From: Bradyrhizobium sp. cir1
GTDB taxonomy: Bacteria > Pseudomonadota > Alphaproteobacteria > Rhizobiales > Xanthobacteraceae
Reading direction: 5' to 3'
DNA length: 64,000 nucleotides
Assembly: GCF_014198245.1 (NCBI RefSeq)
Contig: NZ_JACIHE010000003.1
Location: 372,001 to 436,000 of the forward strand
The position numbers and the translations under genes were made by a program. The notes beneath the pieces are model-generated. The model did not search any database, was not told the origin of the DNA, and saw only the letters and a list, made by a program, of their open reading frames with translations. Every line of letters starts with the position of its first letter. Within the stretch, counting starts at the first letter, position 1. This document shows positions 1-7,258 of the stretch, one piece after another.

Positions 1-288
1 GAGGGAAAAGCGCCTGAAGCTCTCGCTGCGCTGGACGCGCCCGACGCCGTCTTCATCGGCGGCGGCCTCGATAGCGCGATGTTTGACGCCATCTGGTCGC
101 GGCTTTCGCCGGGGGCGCGCCTGGTCGCACATTCCGTGACGCTGGAGACGGAAGCGCTGCTCGGCGAATTGCACCAGCGCCATGGCGGCGAACTGATGCG
201 GGTCGAGATCGCGCATGCCGCGCCGCTCGGCCGCTATCGCTCCTGGGAAGCGGCACGCCCTGTGGTGCAGTGGAGTGTGGTCCGATGA
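1..288 (+). CDS. cobL: Precorrin-6Y C5,15-methyltransferase (decarboxylating), 3' end only
   Basis: The reading frame is open from the first base and stops at 286-288, so only the last 95 residues are present. The visible part carries the CbiT-like signature PDAVFIGGGL, and a terminal methyltransferase beta strand ending QWSVVR. CobL methylates C5 and C15 of precorrin-6B and removes the C12 acetate carboxyl. The next gene, cobE, starts inside the stop codon (ATGA overlap), as expected for a translationally coupled cob operon. The N-terminal CbiE-like half lies outside the window. The family call is firm because of motif plus context. Confidence 0.88.
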   Translation, partial: EGKAPEALAALDAPDAVFIGGGLDSAMFDAIWSRLSPGARLVAHSVTLETEALLGELHQRHGGELMRVEIAHAAPLGRYRSWEAARPVVQWSVVR

Positions 289-653
289 AGGTGGCCGGGC
301 TCGGATTCAGAAAGGATGTCACGCTGGCTTCGCTGCGCGAAGCGCTTTTGGCTGCCGGCGGTGCCGAAGGCCTTGCTGCGGTGGCAACTGTCAGCGACAA
401 GGCCGACGCCGACGCGCTGAAGCAACTCGCTTGTGAGTGCGGCGTGCCGATCAGGGCCGTTCCGGCCGAGACACTGGCCGGCATCGACACGCTCACGCAA
501 TCGAAGTTCATCGCGGAGAAGTTCGGCACGGGATCTGTTGCAGAAGCCGCGGCGCTTGCCGCGGCTGGCCCCCGGGCCCGGCTGATTGCGACGCGCGCGG
601 TCTCGCAGGACCGCACCGCGACCGCCGCGATCGCGGAAGGAGACGGCCCATGA
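285..653 (+). CDS. cobE: CobE / CbiG C-terminal-domain protein
   Basis: This encodes a 122-residue protein, the usual size of stand-alone CobE, which matches the C-terminal domain of CbiG. Typical features are the start [11 protein letters not shown], the central segment [17 protein letters not shown] and the [12 protein letters not shown] stretch. CobE is required for aerobic cobalamin synthesis, but its biochemical step is not settled; a precursor-binding or helper role has been proposed for the family. ATG 285 overlaps the cobL stop. An in-frame GTG at 270 lies inside cobL and is less likely. The stop at 651-653 overlaps the cobM start, so the gene is coupled on both sides. Confidence 0.88.
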   Translation: MKVAGLGFRKDVTLASLREALLAAGGAEGLAAVATVSDKADADALKQLACECGVPIRAVPAETLAGIDTLTQSKFIAEKFGTGSVAEAAALAAAGPRARLIATRAVSQDRTATAAIAEGDGP

Positions 654-1432
654 CCGTGCATTTCATCGGCGCCGGGCCGGGTGCTCCTGACCTGCTGACA
701 TTGCGGGGCCGCGACCTGATCGCGGCCTGTCCGGTCTGTCTCTATGCCGGCTCGCTGGTGCCCGAAGGCGTCCTGGCGCATTGCCCGCCCGGTGCGCGCA
801 TCGTCAACACCGCGCCGCTGTCGCTCGATGAGATCATCGCCGAGATCGCTGCCGCGCATGCGGAGGGCAAGGACGTCGCGCGGCTGCATTCCGGCGATCT
901 CTCGATCTGGTCGGCGATGGGCGAGCAGCTCCGCCGCTTGTGCGCGCTCGGTATTCCCTACACCGTGACGCCCGGCGTTCCCTCGTTCTCGGCTGCCGCG
1001 GCGGCGCTGGAGACCGAGCTGACATTGCCCGGCTTGGCCCAGACGGTGGTGCTGACGCGCACGCCCGGCCGCGCCAGCGCGATGCCCGAGGGCGAAAAGC
1101 TTGCCGCATTCGCCGCCACCGGCGCGGTGCTTGCGATCCATCTGTCGATCCATCTGCTCGAAAAGGTCGTCGCTGAGCTGACGCCGCATTATGGTGCGGA
1201 TTGCCCGGTCGCGATCGTCTGGCGCGCGAGCTGGCCGGATCAGCGCATCGTGCGCGCCACGCTGGCGACGCTCGATGCGGCTGTTGGCACTGAGATGGAG
1301 CGCACCGCGCTCATTTTGGTCGGCAGGACGCTGGGCTCGGCCGATTTTGATGAGAGCCGTCTCTATGCCGCCGACTACGATCGCCGCTATCGTCCGGTCG
1401 GCGTCGAGCCGCGTTTTCCGGAGGCGTCGTGA
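650..1432 (+). CDS. cobM: Precorrin-4 C11-methyltransferase
   Basis: The 260-residue protein is a tetrapyrrole methylase of the CobA/CobM/CobI fold. The N-terminal glycine-rich [17 protein letters not shown] and the [15 protein letters not shown] loop are characteristic of CobM/CbiF, as is the [13 protein letters not shown] segment, which helps bind S-adenosylmethionine. It transfers a methyl group to C11 of precorrin-4 to give precorrin-5 in the aerobic corrin pathway. The start ATG at 650 overlaps the cobE stop and the stop overlaps the cobB start, consistent with one polycistronic message. Confidence 0.93.
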   Translation: MTVHFIGAGPGAPDLLTLRGRDLIAACPVCLYAGSLVPEGVLAHCPPGARIVNTAPLSLDEIIAEIAAAHAEGKDVARLHSGDLSIWSAMGEQLRRLCALGIPYTVTPGVPSFSAAAAALETELTLPGLAQTVVLTRTPGRASAMPEGEKLAAFAATGAVLAIHLSIHLLEKVVAELTPHYGADCPVAIVWRASWPDQRIVRATLATLDAAVGTEMERTALILVGRTLGSADFDESRLYAADYDRRYRPVGVEPRFPEAS

Positions 1433-2742
1433 TGCCGGCGGGCCTCGTCATCTCCGCGCCGGCCTCCGGCGTCGGCAAGACCACGCTGACGCTGGCGCTC
1501 GCGCGCGCCTGGCGCAATCGCGGATTGAAGGTGCAGTGCTTCAAGAGCGGGCCTGACTATATTGATCCTGCGTTCCACGCTGCCGCGACGGGGCGCGCCT
1601 CCGTCAACGTCGATAGCTGGGCGATGGACCGCGGAACGATCGCGCATCTCGTCAGCCGTGGCAGCGATGCCGACATTGTCCTCGCCGAAGGCTCGATGGG
1701 TCTGTTCGATGGCGTAGCTGCGCGCGGCGTCTCCGGCACCGGTGCCTCGGCCGACATCGCGGAGATGCTGGGCTGGCCGGTGGTGCTGGTGATCGATCCG
1801 TCGGGGCAGGCGCAAACGGCGGCGGCGATCGCTGCCGGCTTGCGCGACTATCGTCCCGGCGTGCGGCTTGCCGGCGTCGTGCTCAATCGCATCGCCAGCC
1901 CGCGCCACGAGGACCTCGTGCGACGCGCGCTGAACGATGCCGGCATCGCCGTGTTCGGCGCGCTGCCGCGTCACGCCGAGATTAGTCTGCCGAAGCGGCA
2001 TCTCGGCCTGGTGCAGGCGGAGGAGCAGGCCGAGATCGGCCAGCTGATCGACGAGGCCGCGCGCTTCGTCGCCGAGCATGTCGATCTCGATGCGGTGCTG
2101 CAATCGGCAGCCAGCTGGTCGCCGCAACCTGCGGCGAACGGCCTCAACGTGACGCCGCCCGGCCAGCGCATCGCGCTCGCCCGCGACGCGGCCTTCTCCT
2201 TTGTTTATCCGCACATGCTGGAAGCCTGGCGTGCGGCTGGCGCCGAGATCGCGACATTCTCGCCGCTCGCCGACGAGGTGCCCGACGCGAGCGCCGACGT
2301 TTGCTGGCTACCGGGTGGCTATCCCGAGCTTCATGCCGGAAAAATCGCGGCCAATGCGCGCTTCCGGAGCGGCCTGCGCGCGTTCGCCGAAACGCGGCCG
2401 GTGCATGGCGAGTGCGGAGGCTATATGGTGCTGGGCGCAGGCCTCACCGATGCCGACGGTGTCCGCCATGAGATGACGGGTCTGCTTGGCCTGGAGACCA
2501 GCTTTGCCAAGCGCCGCATGCATCTGGGCTATCGTCTCGCCGCCCTCGCGGTGCCGATGCCGGGGCATCGGGCGGGCGCACGCCTGCGCGGTCATGAGTT
2601 CCACTATTCGACCATCCTTGCCCAGCCCGATACGCCGCTGGCGATCGTGCATGATGCAACGGGCGCGGTCATCGCCGAGACCGGCTCGCAGCGCGGCCGT
2701 GCCACCGGCACATTCTTCCATCTGATCGCGGAGGACCGGTGA
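1432..2742 (+). CDS. cobB: Hydrogenobyrinic (cobyrinic) acid a,c-diamide synthase
   Basis: This 436-residue two-domain enzyme amidates the a and c acetate side chains of the corrin ring, using ATP and glutamine. The N-terminal ATPase domain has the P-loop APASGVGKTTLT near residues 9-20. The C-terminal class I glutamine amidotransferase domain carries the nucleophile Cys in HGECGGYM, and a His in GHEFHYST near the end. ATG 1432 overlaps the cobM stop (TGATG); a GTG at 1429 is a possible alternative. Length and domain order are normal for CobB/CbiA. The aerobic context (CobF, CobE) favours hydrogenobyrinate as substrate. Confidence 0.93.
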   Translation: MPAGLVISAPASGVGKTTLTLALARAWRNRGLKVQCFKSGPDYIDPAFHAAATGRASVNVDSWAMDRGTIAHLVSRGSDADIVLAEGSMGLFDGVAARGVSGTGASADIAEMLGWPVVLVIDPSGQAQTAAAIAAGLRDYRPGVRLAGVVLNRIASPRHEDLVRRALNDAGIAVFGALPRHAEISLPKRHLGLVQAEEQAEIGQLIDEAARFVAEHVDLDAVLQSAASWSPQPAANGLNVTPPGQRIALARDAAFSFVYPHMLEAWRAAGAEIATFSPLADEVPDASADVCWLPGGYPELHAGKIAANARFRSGLRAFAETRPVHGECGGYMVLGAGLTDADGVRHEMTGLLGLETSFAKRRMHLGYRLAALAVPMPGHRAGARLRGHEFHYSTILAQPDTPLAIVHDATGAVIAETGSQRGRATGTFFHLIAEDR

Positions 2743-3470
2743 GCGGTTTTGTCTCCTTCATCTCCGCCGGCCCCGGCGATCCCGAGCTGCTCACGGTGAA
2801 GGGCGCCGCGCGGCTGCGTGAGGCCGACGTCGTGCTCTATGACGACCTTGCGTCCGGTGCGATCCTCGATCTCGCCCGGCCCGGCGCCAACCTCGTCGCG
2901 GTGGGAAAGCGGGCGGGGCGTCCCTCGACCAAGCAGCACCACGTCAATCGCCTGTTGGTCGACTATGCCGCAACCGGCGCGCGTGTGGTGCGATTGAAGT
3001 CGGGCGATGCCGGCATTTTCGGCCGGCTCGAGGAGGAGATCGAGACGCTGCGCGAGGCCGGCATCGGCTACGAGATCGTTCCCGGCGTCACCTCGGCCTG
3101 CGTCGCCGCGGCGCAGGCGGGAATCCCGCTGACCCGACGGCACACCTCGCGCCGGGTGCAGTTCGTCACCGGAGCCGATGTCACCGGCGAGCTGCCGCCA
3201 AACCTGAACTGGGCGGCGCTGGCGGACCCTGAAGCGACCACCGTGGTCTATATGGGCCGGCGCACTTTTCCGGCGCTTGCCGCAAAATTGATCGCACACG
3301 GCCTCGCGCCAACCACCCCGGCGCTGTTCGCCGAATCGCTCGGGCGACCCGACGAGCGGCTGGTCCGCACCACGATTGCCGAGCTTGCCGAGCAGCTTGC
3401 AAGGGGCGGGGCGGCTTCGACGGCCGCCGTCATCCTGTTCGGCGCGCTGGCGGGGGAATATCCGTCATGA
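2739..3470 (+). CDS. cobA: Uroporphyrinogen-III C-methyltransferase (SUMT)
   Basis: The 243-residue protein is a stand-alone SUMT that methylates uroporphyrinogen III at C2 and C7 to give precorrin-2. Diagnostic segments are FISAGPGDPELLTVKG at the N terminus, the VVLYDDLAS motif, the RLKSGDAGIFGRLEEE loop and VPGVTSACVAAAQAGIPLTRR. There is no fused siroheme or HemD domain, which fits a dedicated role in B12 synthesis. The GTG start at 2739 overlaps the cobB stop as GTGA. It is the last gene of this block, and 60 bp of spacer separate it from a cobalamin riboswitch. Confidence 0.92.
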   Translation: MSGFVSFISAGPGDPELLTVKGAARLREADVVLYDDLASGAILDLARPGANLVAVGKRAGRPSTKQHHVNRLLVDYAATGARVVRLKSGDAGIFGRLEEEIETLREAGIGYEIVPGVTSACVAAAQAGIPLTRRHTSRRVQFVTGADVTGELPPNLNWAALADPEATTVVYMGRRTFPALAAKLIAHGLAPTTPALFAESLGRPDERLVRTTIAELAEQLARGGAASTAAVILFGALAGEYPS

Positions 3471-3530
3471 TGGCCACTGCCGCCGTTCGCCCCTTGACGC
3501 CTGCAATGCGAAAGGGGCACACAAGAGGGG

Positions 3531-3722
3531 CATGGTGCTCGACGCGGCGCAAAGCGCCGGAGCATAATCGGGAATGGGGATGGGCGGACCCAGTTGCGGC
3601 GCCCAAAACCCCAGCCGCCCCCGCGACTGTAAGCGGTGAGGGGCTCCGATCAGCCACTGGGCCGCAAGGTCCGGGAAGGCCGGAGATCCCCAGTGAACCG
3701 CGAGCCAGGAGACCGGCCGTGC
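3531..3722 (+). ncRNA. Cobalamin (adenosylcobalamin) riboswitch upstream of cbiM-like gene
   Basis: The conserved core of the B12 riboswitch is readable in order: CCGCCCCCGCGACTGTAAGC near 3624, GCCACTGG near 3653, GGGAAGGC near 3672, and the B12 box GCGAGCCAGGAGACC starting at 3700. The element lies about 50 bp before the CbiM-like gene and after cobA. In this class B12 binding normally lowers expression by a terminator or by masking the ribosome site. No T-run terminator is visible, so translational control is more likely. A TTGACG at 3494-3499 could be the -35 element; I see no good -10. The ends given are approximate. Confidence 0.95.
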
Positions 3723-3772
3723 ATGTTTTGAGGCCAAGGCCGTCGGGTGTGACGGCAGGAAGGAACTGAGCC

Positions 3773-4450
3773 ATGCATATCGAACCCGGCGTCGTGACGG
3801 GCGCCAAGCTCGTGTTGAGTTACGCAACCGGCATCGCCGCAGGCGGCGTTGCCTTGAAGCTCGCGGCCGAGACCGTACGCGAGCAGGGGATTACGTCGTT
3901 CGCGGCGCGGACGCTTGCCACCACCGGCCTCGTCTTCACCTTCTTCGAGATTCTGCCGCACTTCCCGGTCGGCGTGTCCGAGGTGCACTTCATCCTCGGC
4001 TCGACCCTGTTCCTGCTGTTCGGCGCTGCGCCAGCAGCCTTCGGCCTCGCACTCGGCCTCCTGCTCCAGGGCATCTTCTTCGTGCCGACCGACCTGCCGC
4101 AATACGGCATGAACGTCACGACGCTGCTGGTGCCGCTGTTCGGGATCCAGGCGATCGCCACACGGATCGTTTCGCGCAACACTGCCTATGTCGATCTGAA
4201 GTATCGTCAGGCGCTGGCGCTCTCGACGACCTATCAGGCCGGCGTGATCGCCTGGGTGGCGTTCTGGGCGCTCTATGGCTCAGGCTTTGCCATGAGCAAC
4301 CTCGCCAACATCGCGACCTTCGCGGCCTCCTATGCGCTGGTCATCGTGATCGAGCCGCTGGCCGATCTCGCCGTGTTGGCGCTGGCGAAGTCGCTGCGCG
4401 GCGTCACCGCGCCCGGCCTCGTCACCCCGCGCCTGCACAACGCGGCTTAA
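3773..4450 (+). CDS. CbiM-like energy-coupling-factor permease (cobalt uptake)
   Basis: The 225-residue protein begins MHIEPGVVTGAK, close to the MHI-start of the CbiM family, whose N-terminal His takes part in cobalt binding. It has about six hydrophobic segments. A second group of conserved residues lies in FEILPHFPVGVSEVHFILGS. The likely role is cobalt entry for the corrin ring. No CbiN, CbiQ or CbiO partner genes are present nearby, so it may act alone or with distant partners. The gene follows a B12 riboswitch, and the ribosome site GGAAGGAA lies 6-13 bp before ATG 3773. Only 39 bp separate it from cobF, so the switch may control cobF and cobT too. Confidence 0.82.
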   Translation: MHIEPGVVTGAKLVLSYATGIAAGGVALKLAAETVREQGITSFAARTLATTGLVFTFFEILPHFPVGVSEVHFILGSTLFLLFGAAPAAFGLALGLLLQGIFFVPTDLPQYGMNVTTLLVPLFGIQAIATRIVSRNTAYVDLKYRQALALSTTYQAGVIAWVAFWALYGSGFAMSNLANIATFAASYALVIVIEPLADLAVLALAKSLRGVTAPGLVTPRLHNAA

Positions 4451-4489
4451 GAGACAAGGGGCGGCCTTCATGGTCGCCCCACACGCCCG

Positions 4490-5239
4490 ATGCTCACGCT
4501 CTCCCTGATAGGCATCGGTTGCGGTGATCCCGAGCAGCTCACGCGCGCCGCGATCCGCGCCATCAACACGGCCGATCTCGTCCTGATCCCGCGCAAGGGG
4601 AGCGCCAAGTCCGATCTCGCCGATCTCAGGCGGACGATCTGCACTGACGTACTGACCAACGACAAGATGCGCATCGCCGAGTTCGACCTTCCCGTGCGCG
4701 ACGCGACCGAGGCTGACTACCGCAAGGGCGTGGACGATTGGCACGATGCCGTGGCCGCGACCTGGTCGCAGACCATCGCAAGCCGTCTCGGCGGTGACGG
4801 CAAGGTCGCGCTGCTGATCTGGGGCGATCCTTCGCTCTATGACTCCTCGCTGCGTATTGCGCGGCGGCTCAATCCCTTGCCTGATATCGAGGTCGTGCCC
4901 GGCATCACCTCGATCCAGGCGCTGTGCGCGGCGCATGCGCTGCCGCTCAACGATATCGGCGAGCCCTTCCTGGTCACGACAGGCCGTCGCTTGCGAGAGG
5001 GCGGCTGGCCGCAGGGCGTCGACACAGTGGTCGTGATGCTCGACGGCGGCACCGCGTTTCAATCTCTTGATCCGGCCGGCCTGCACATCTGGTGGGGTGC
5101 CTATCTCGGCATGCCCGATCAGATCGTCATGTCCGGCCCGCTCACTGACGTCGGCCCGCGCATCGTGACCGCACGGCAGGAGGCCCGCGAGCGGCATGGC
5201 TGGATCATGGACAGCTACATTCTCAAGCGCAGGCCGTAA
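4490..5239 (+). CDS. cobF: Precorrin-6A synthase (deacetylating)
   Basis: The 249-residue protein is a tetrapyrrole methylase specific to the aerobic pathway. It methylates C1 of precorrin-5 with loss of acetate. Visible features are the N-terminal SLIGIGCGDPEQLT, the VLIPRKGSAKSDLADLRR segment typical of CobF, the LLIWGDPSLYDSSLRI loop and the VVPGITSIQALCAAH stretch. Presence of CobF shows that the organism uses the oxygen-dependent route, because anaerobic organisms use CbiD instead. It starts at ATG 4490 and is followed after 10 bp by cobT. Confidence 0.93.
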   Translation: MLTLSLIGIGCGDPEQLTRAAIRAINTADLVLIPRKGSAKSDLADLRRTICTDVLTNDKMRIAEFDLPVRDATEADYRKGVDDWHDAVAATWSQTIASRLGGDGKVALLIWGDPSLYDSSLRIARRLNPLPDIEVVPGITSIQALCAAHALPLNDIGEPFLVTTGRRLREGGWPQGVDTVVVMLDGGTAFQSLDPAGLHIWWGAYLGMPDQIVMSGPLTDVGPRIVTARQEARERHGWIMDSYILKRRP

Positions 5240-5249
5240 GCGAGGCAGC

Positions 5250-6302
5250 ATGCTCCCCGAATGGGTCACCCAGAAATGCCCCGAGATTTCCGCGGCTCAT
5301 CGCGACGCGGCGATCGCGCGTCAGGCGCAACTGACAAAACCGATCGGCGCGCTCGGCCGGCTCGAGCAGCTCGCGATCGAGCTCGCCGGCTTGCAAGCGA
5401 CTGAGCAGCCGCGTGCCGCGCGCGTGCCCATCATCATCTTCGCCGGCGATCACGGCATCGTCGCGCAGGGTGTGTCGGCCTATCCGCAAGCGGTCACCAT
5501 TGCGATGATGGCGAATTTTGCCTCCGGAGGCGCGGCGATCTCGGTGCTGGCGCGCGAGCTCGGTTCGCGCCTGGAAGTCGTTGACGCCGGCACGCTGGCC
5601 CAGGAGGCGATGCCTGATATCATCACCGACAAGCCGCGCAACGGCACACGCGATTTCAGCGTCGAAGCTGCGCTCACTCCGGCGGAATTGGCCTTCGCGT
5701 TCGAAGCCGGCCAGCGCGCGGTTGCGCGTGCCGGGGCAGGCCAGCCCGACCTCCTGATCTTGGGCGAGATGGGCATCGGCAATACCACGACCTCCGCGGC
5801 GATCGCCGCGAGCCTGCTCGGCATCAGTGCCGAGGAGATCGCAGGCAGCGGCACCGGTGTCGATGCGGCCGGCCGTGCGCACAAGGCGCGCGTGATCGAT
5901 GCGGCGATTGCGCGTCATGGCGTTGCGGGCGCGTCGCCCGAAAAGATCCTGTGTGCCGTCGGCGGCCTCGAGATTGCGGCGATCTCGGGCGCCATCATTG
6001 CGGCTGCGCAGCGCCGCATCCCTGTGTTGATCGACGGCTTCATCGTGTCGGTCGCGGCGCTGGCAGCCGTGCGGCTCAATCCGTCGTGCCAGCCCTATCT
6101 GCTGCCCTCGCATCAGTCGGCGGAGCAGGGGCATCGGCTGGTGTTGCGTGCATTGAACGTGCAGCCCCTGATCAGCCTCGATCTCAGGCTCGGTGAAGGA
6201 TCGGGGGCGGCCATCGCGCTGCCGCTGGTGCGGTCGGCTTGCGCGCTCCACAATGGCATGGCGACTTTCGCGCAGGCCAATGTGCCGGATCGGCCTAGCT
6301 GA
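5250..6302 (+). CDS. cobT: Nicotinate-nucleotide--dimethylbenzimidazole phosphoribosyltransferase
   Basis: The 350-residue enzyme makes alpha-ribazole phosphate, the lower-ligand nucleotide of cobalamin, from NaMN and dimethylbenzimidazole. Key segments are IIIFAGDHGIVAQGVSAYP, GEMGIGNTTTSAA and the C-terminal RLGEGSGAAIALPL, which contains the Glu corresponding to the general base in this family. ATG 5250 is preferred over an upstream in-frame ATG at 5196 that lies inside cobF. The 3' end overlaps the convergent phosphatase gene by 8 bp, and both belong to lower-ligand assembly. Confidence 0.93.
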   Translation: MLPEWVTQKCPEISAAHRDAAIARQAQLTKPIGALGRLEQLAIELAGLQATEQPRAARVPIIIFAGDHGIVAQGVSAYPQAVTIAMMANFASGGAAISVLARELGSRLEVVDAGTLAQEAMPDIITDKPRNGTRDFSVEAALTPAELAFAFEAGQRAVARAGAGQPDLLILGEMGIGNTTTSAAIAASLLGISAEEIAGSGTGVDAAGRAHKARVIDAAIARHGVAGASPEKILCAVGGLEIAAISGAIIAAAQRRIPVLIDGFIVSVAALAAVRLNPSCQPYLLPSHQSAEQGHRLVLRALNVQPLISLDLRLGEGSGAAIALPLVRSACALHNGMATFAQANVPDRPS

Positions 6303-6867
6303 CCCGCTGATTGACCGAGACGATGCGCCAGCCACTCGCGAGCCGGTCGATCCGGGTCAGCGACAGCGGATCGACCACGAAGCGCAACGCCGCTTCCGGT
6401 GTGAGATCGAGCGCGATGCAGAGCGCGGCGCGTATCGTGCCGGAATGCACGACGAGCGTTGCCGAGCCGGCGCCGATCCGCGACAGGCCCAGGCGGACGC
6501 GCGCGACCTGATCCGCAAAGCTCTCGCCGCCCGGTGGTCTCAGGTGCGCCGGATCGCTCCAGAATTGCGCGTAAGCTTCGCCGCCGCTCGCTGCGAGCTC
6601 GTCATGCCGCCGGCCGGTCCAGTCGCCGAAATCCTGTTCGCTGAATTCGCTTACCAGATCGGGTTCGAGCCCCAGCGCGCGCGCTGTCTCGACGGTGCGT
6701 CGGGAAGGGCTCGCATAACTCGCAGCATCCCGCGGCAAGCGTTGCCGCAGCGCTTCCAGTTGGGCGCGGTCGGTCAGATCCGCCGGCGCATCGGCGGCAT
6801 GGATCGTCCCTTTGACGCCGTCGACGGGTGCATGCCGGATCAGCCAGAGGAAGGTCGCGCCTTCCAT
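6295..6867 (-). CDS. cobC: Histidine phosphatase family protein, probable alpha-ribazole phosphatase
   Basis: The 190-residue protein belongs to the phosphoglycerate-mutase-like histidine phosphatases. The phospho-accepting motif LIRHAPVDG is at the N terminus, followed by SPSRRTVETA, EQDFGDWTG and the second catalytic His in VVHSGTIRA. In the B12 context it most likely removes the phosphate of alpha-ribazole 5'-phosphate or of cobalamin phosphate. The start at 6867 is supported by GGAG 6 bp upstream; an earlier TTG at 6900 is less likely. It is convergent with cobT, overlapping it by 8 bp. The substrate is inferred from neighbours. Confidence 0.78.
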   Translation of the reverse strand: MEGATFLWLIRHAPVDGVKGTIHAADAPADLTDRAQLEALRQRLPRDAASYASPSRRTVETARALGLEPDLVSEFSEQDFGDWTGRRHDELAASGGEAYAQFWSDPAHLRPPGGESFADQVARVRLGLSRIGAGSATLVVHSGTIRAALCIALDLTPEAALRFVVDPLSLTRIDRLASGWRIVSVNQRVS

Positions 6868-6953
6868 ACTTATCTCCAGGGAAGTTGGTCGCTGTGGCAA
6901 TAACGCCGCAACTGGTACATTGACTCTGTCTTGCTGGTAATCCTAGATGCTCA

Positions 6954-7127
6954 TGACGGTTTCCCCGAGAGGGGATGAAAAGGGAATGCGGTGCGGGGAC
7001 GTTGTCCCCAATGCCGTGGCTGCCCCCGCAACTGTGAGCGGATAATCCTTCGTCAGAAGCCACTGGGTCCTCGGTTCCGGGAAGGCGACGAAGCGGTCGT
7101 GACCCGCGAGCCAGGAGACCTGCCGTC
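6954..7127 (+). ncRNA. Cobalamin riboswitch upstream of TonB-dependent receptor
   Basis: This is a second, more canonical copy of the B12 riboswitch core: GTGGCTGCCCCCGCAACTGT near 7016, AGCCACTGGG near 7058, CGGGAAGGCGACGAAGCG from 7078, and the B12 box GCGAGCCAGGAGACCTGCC at 7106-7124. It lies about 130 bp before the receptor start. TTGACT at 6920-6925 with TAGATG at 6944-6949 (18 bp spacing) is a possible, weak promoter. The expected effect is shut-off of the receptor, and probably of the downstream PepSY gene, when adenosylcobalamin is plentiful. Confidence 0.96.
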
Positions 7128-7258
7128 AGCCGTGGTCACACGCGAAGATGTCGGTCGGGGAGTACAGACATTCGGCTTCATCGGAGGGCTGACAAGCCGG
7201 ACGATGAGACCTTGGTTCGCTGTGACGTGCCACTGACGTCATACCGAGGTCTAGACCC

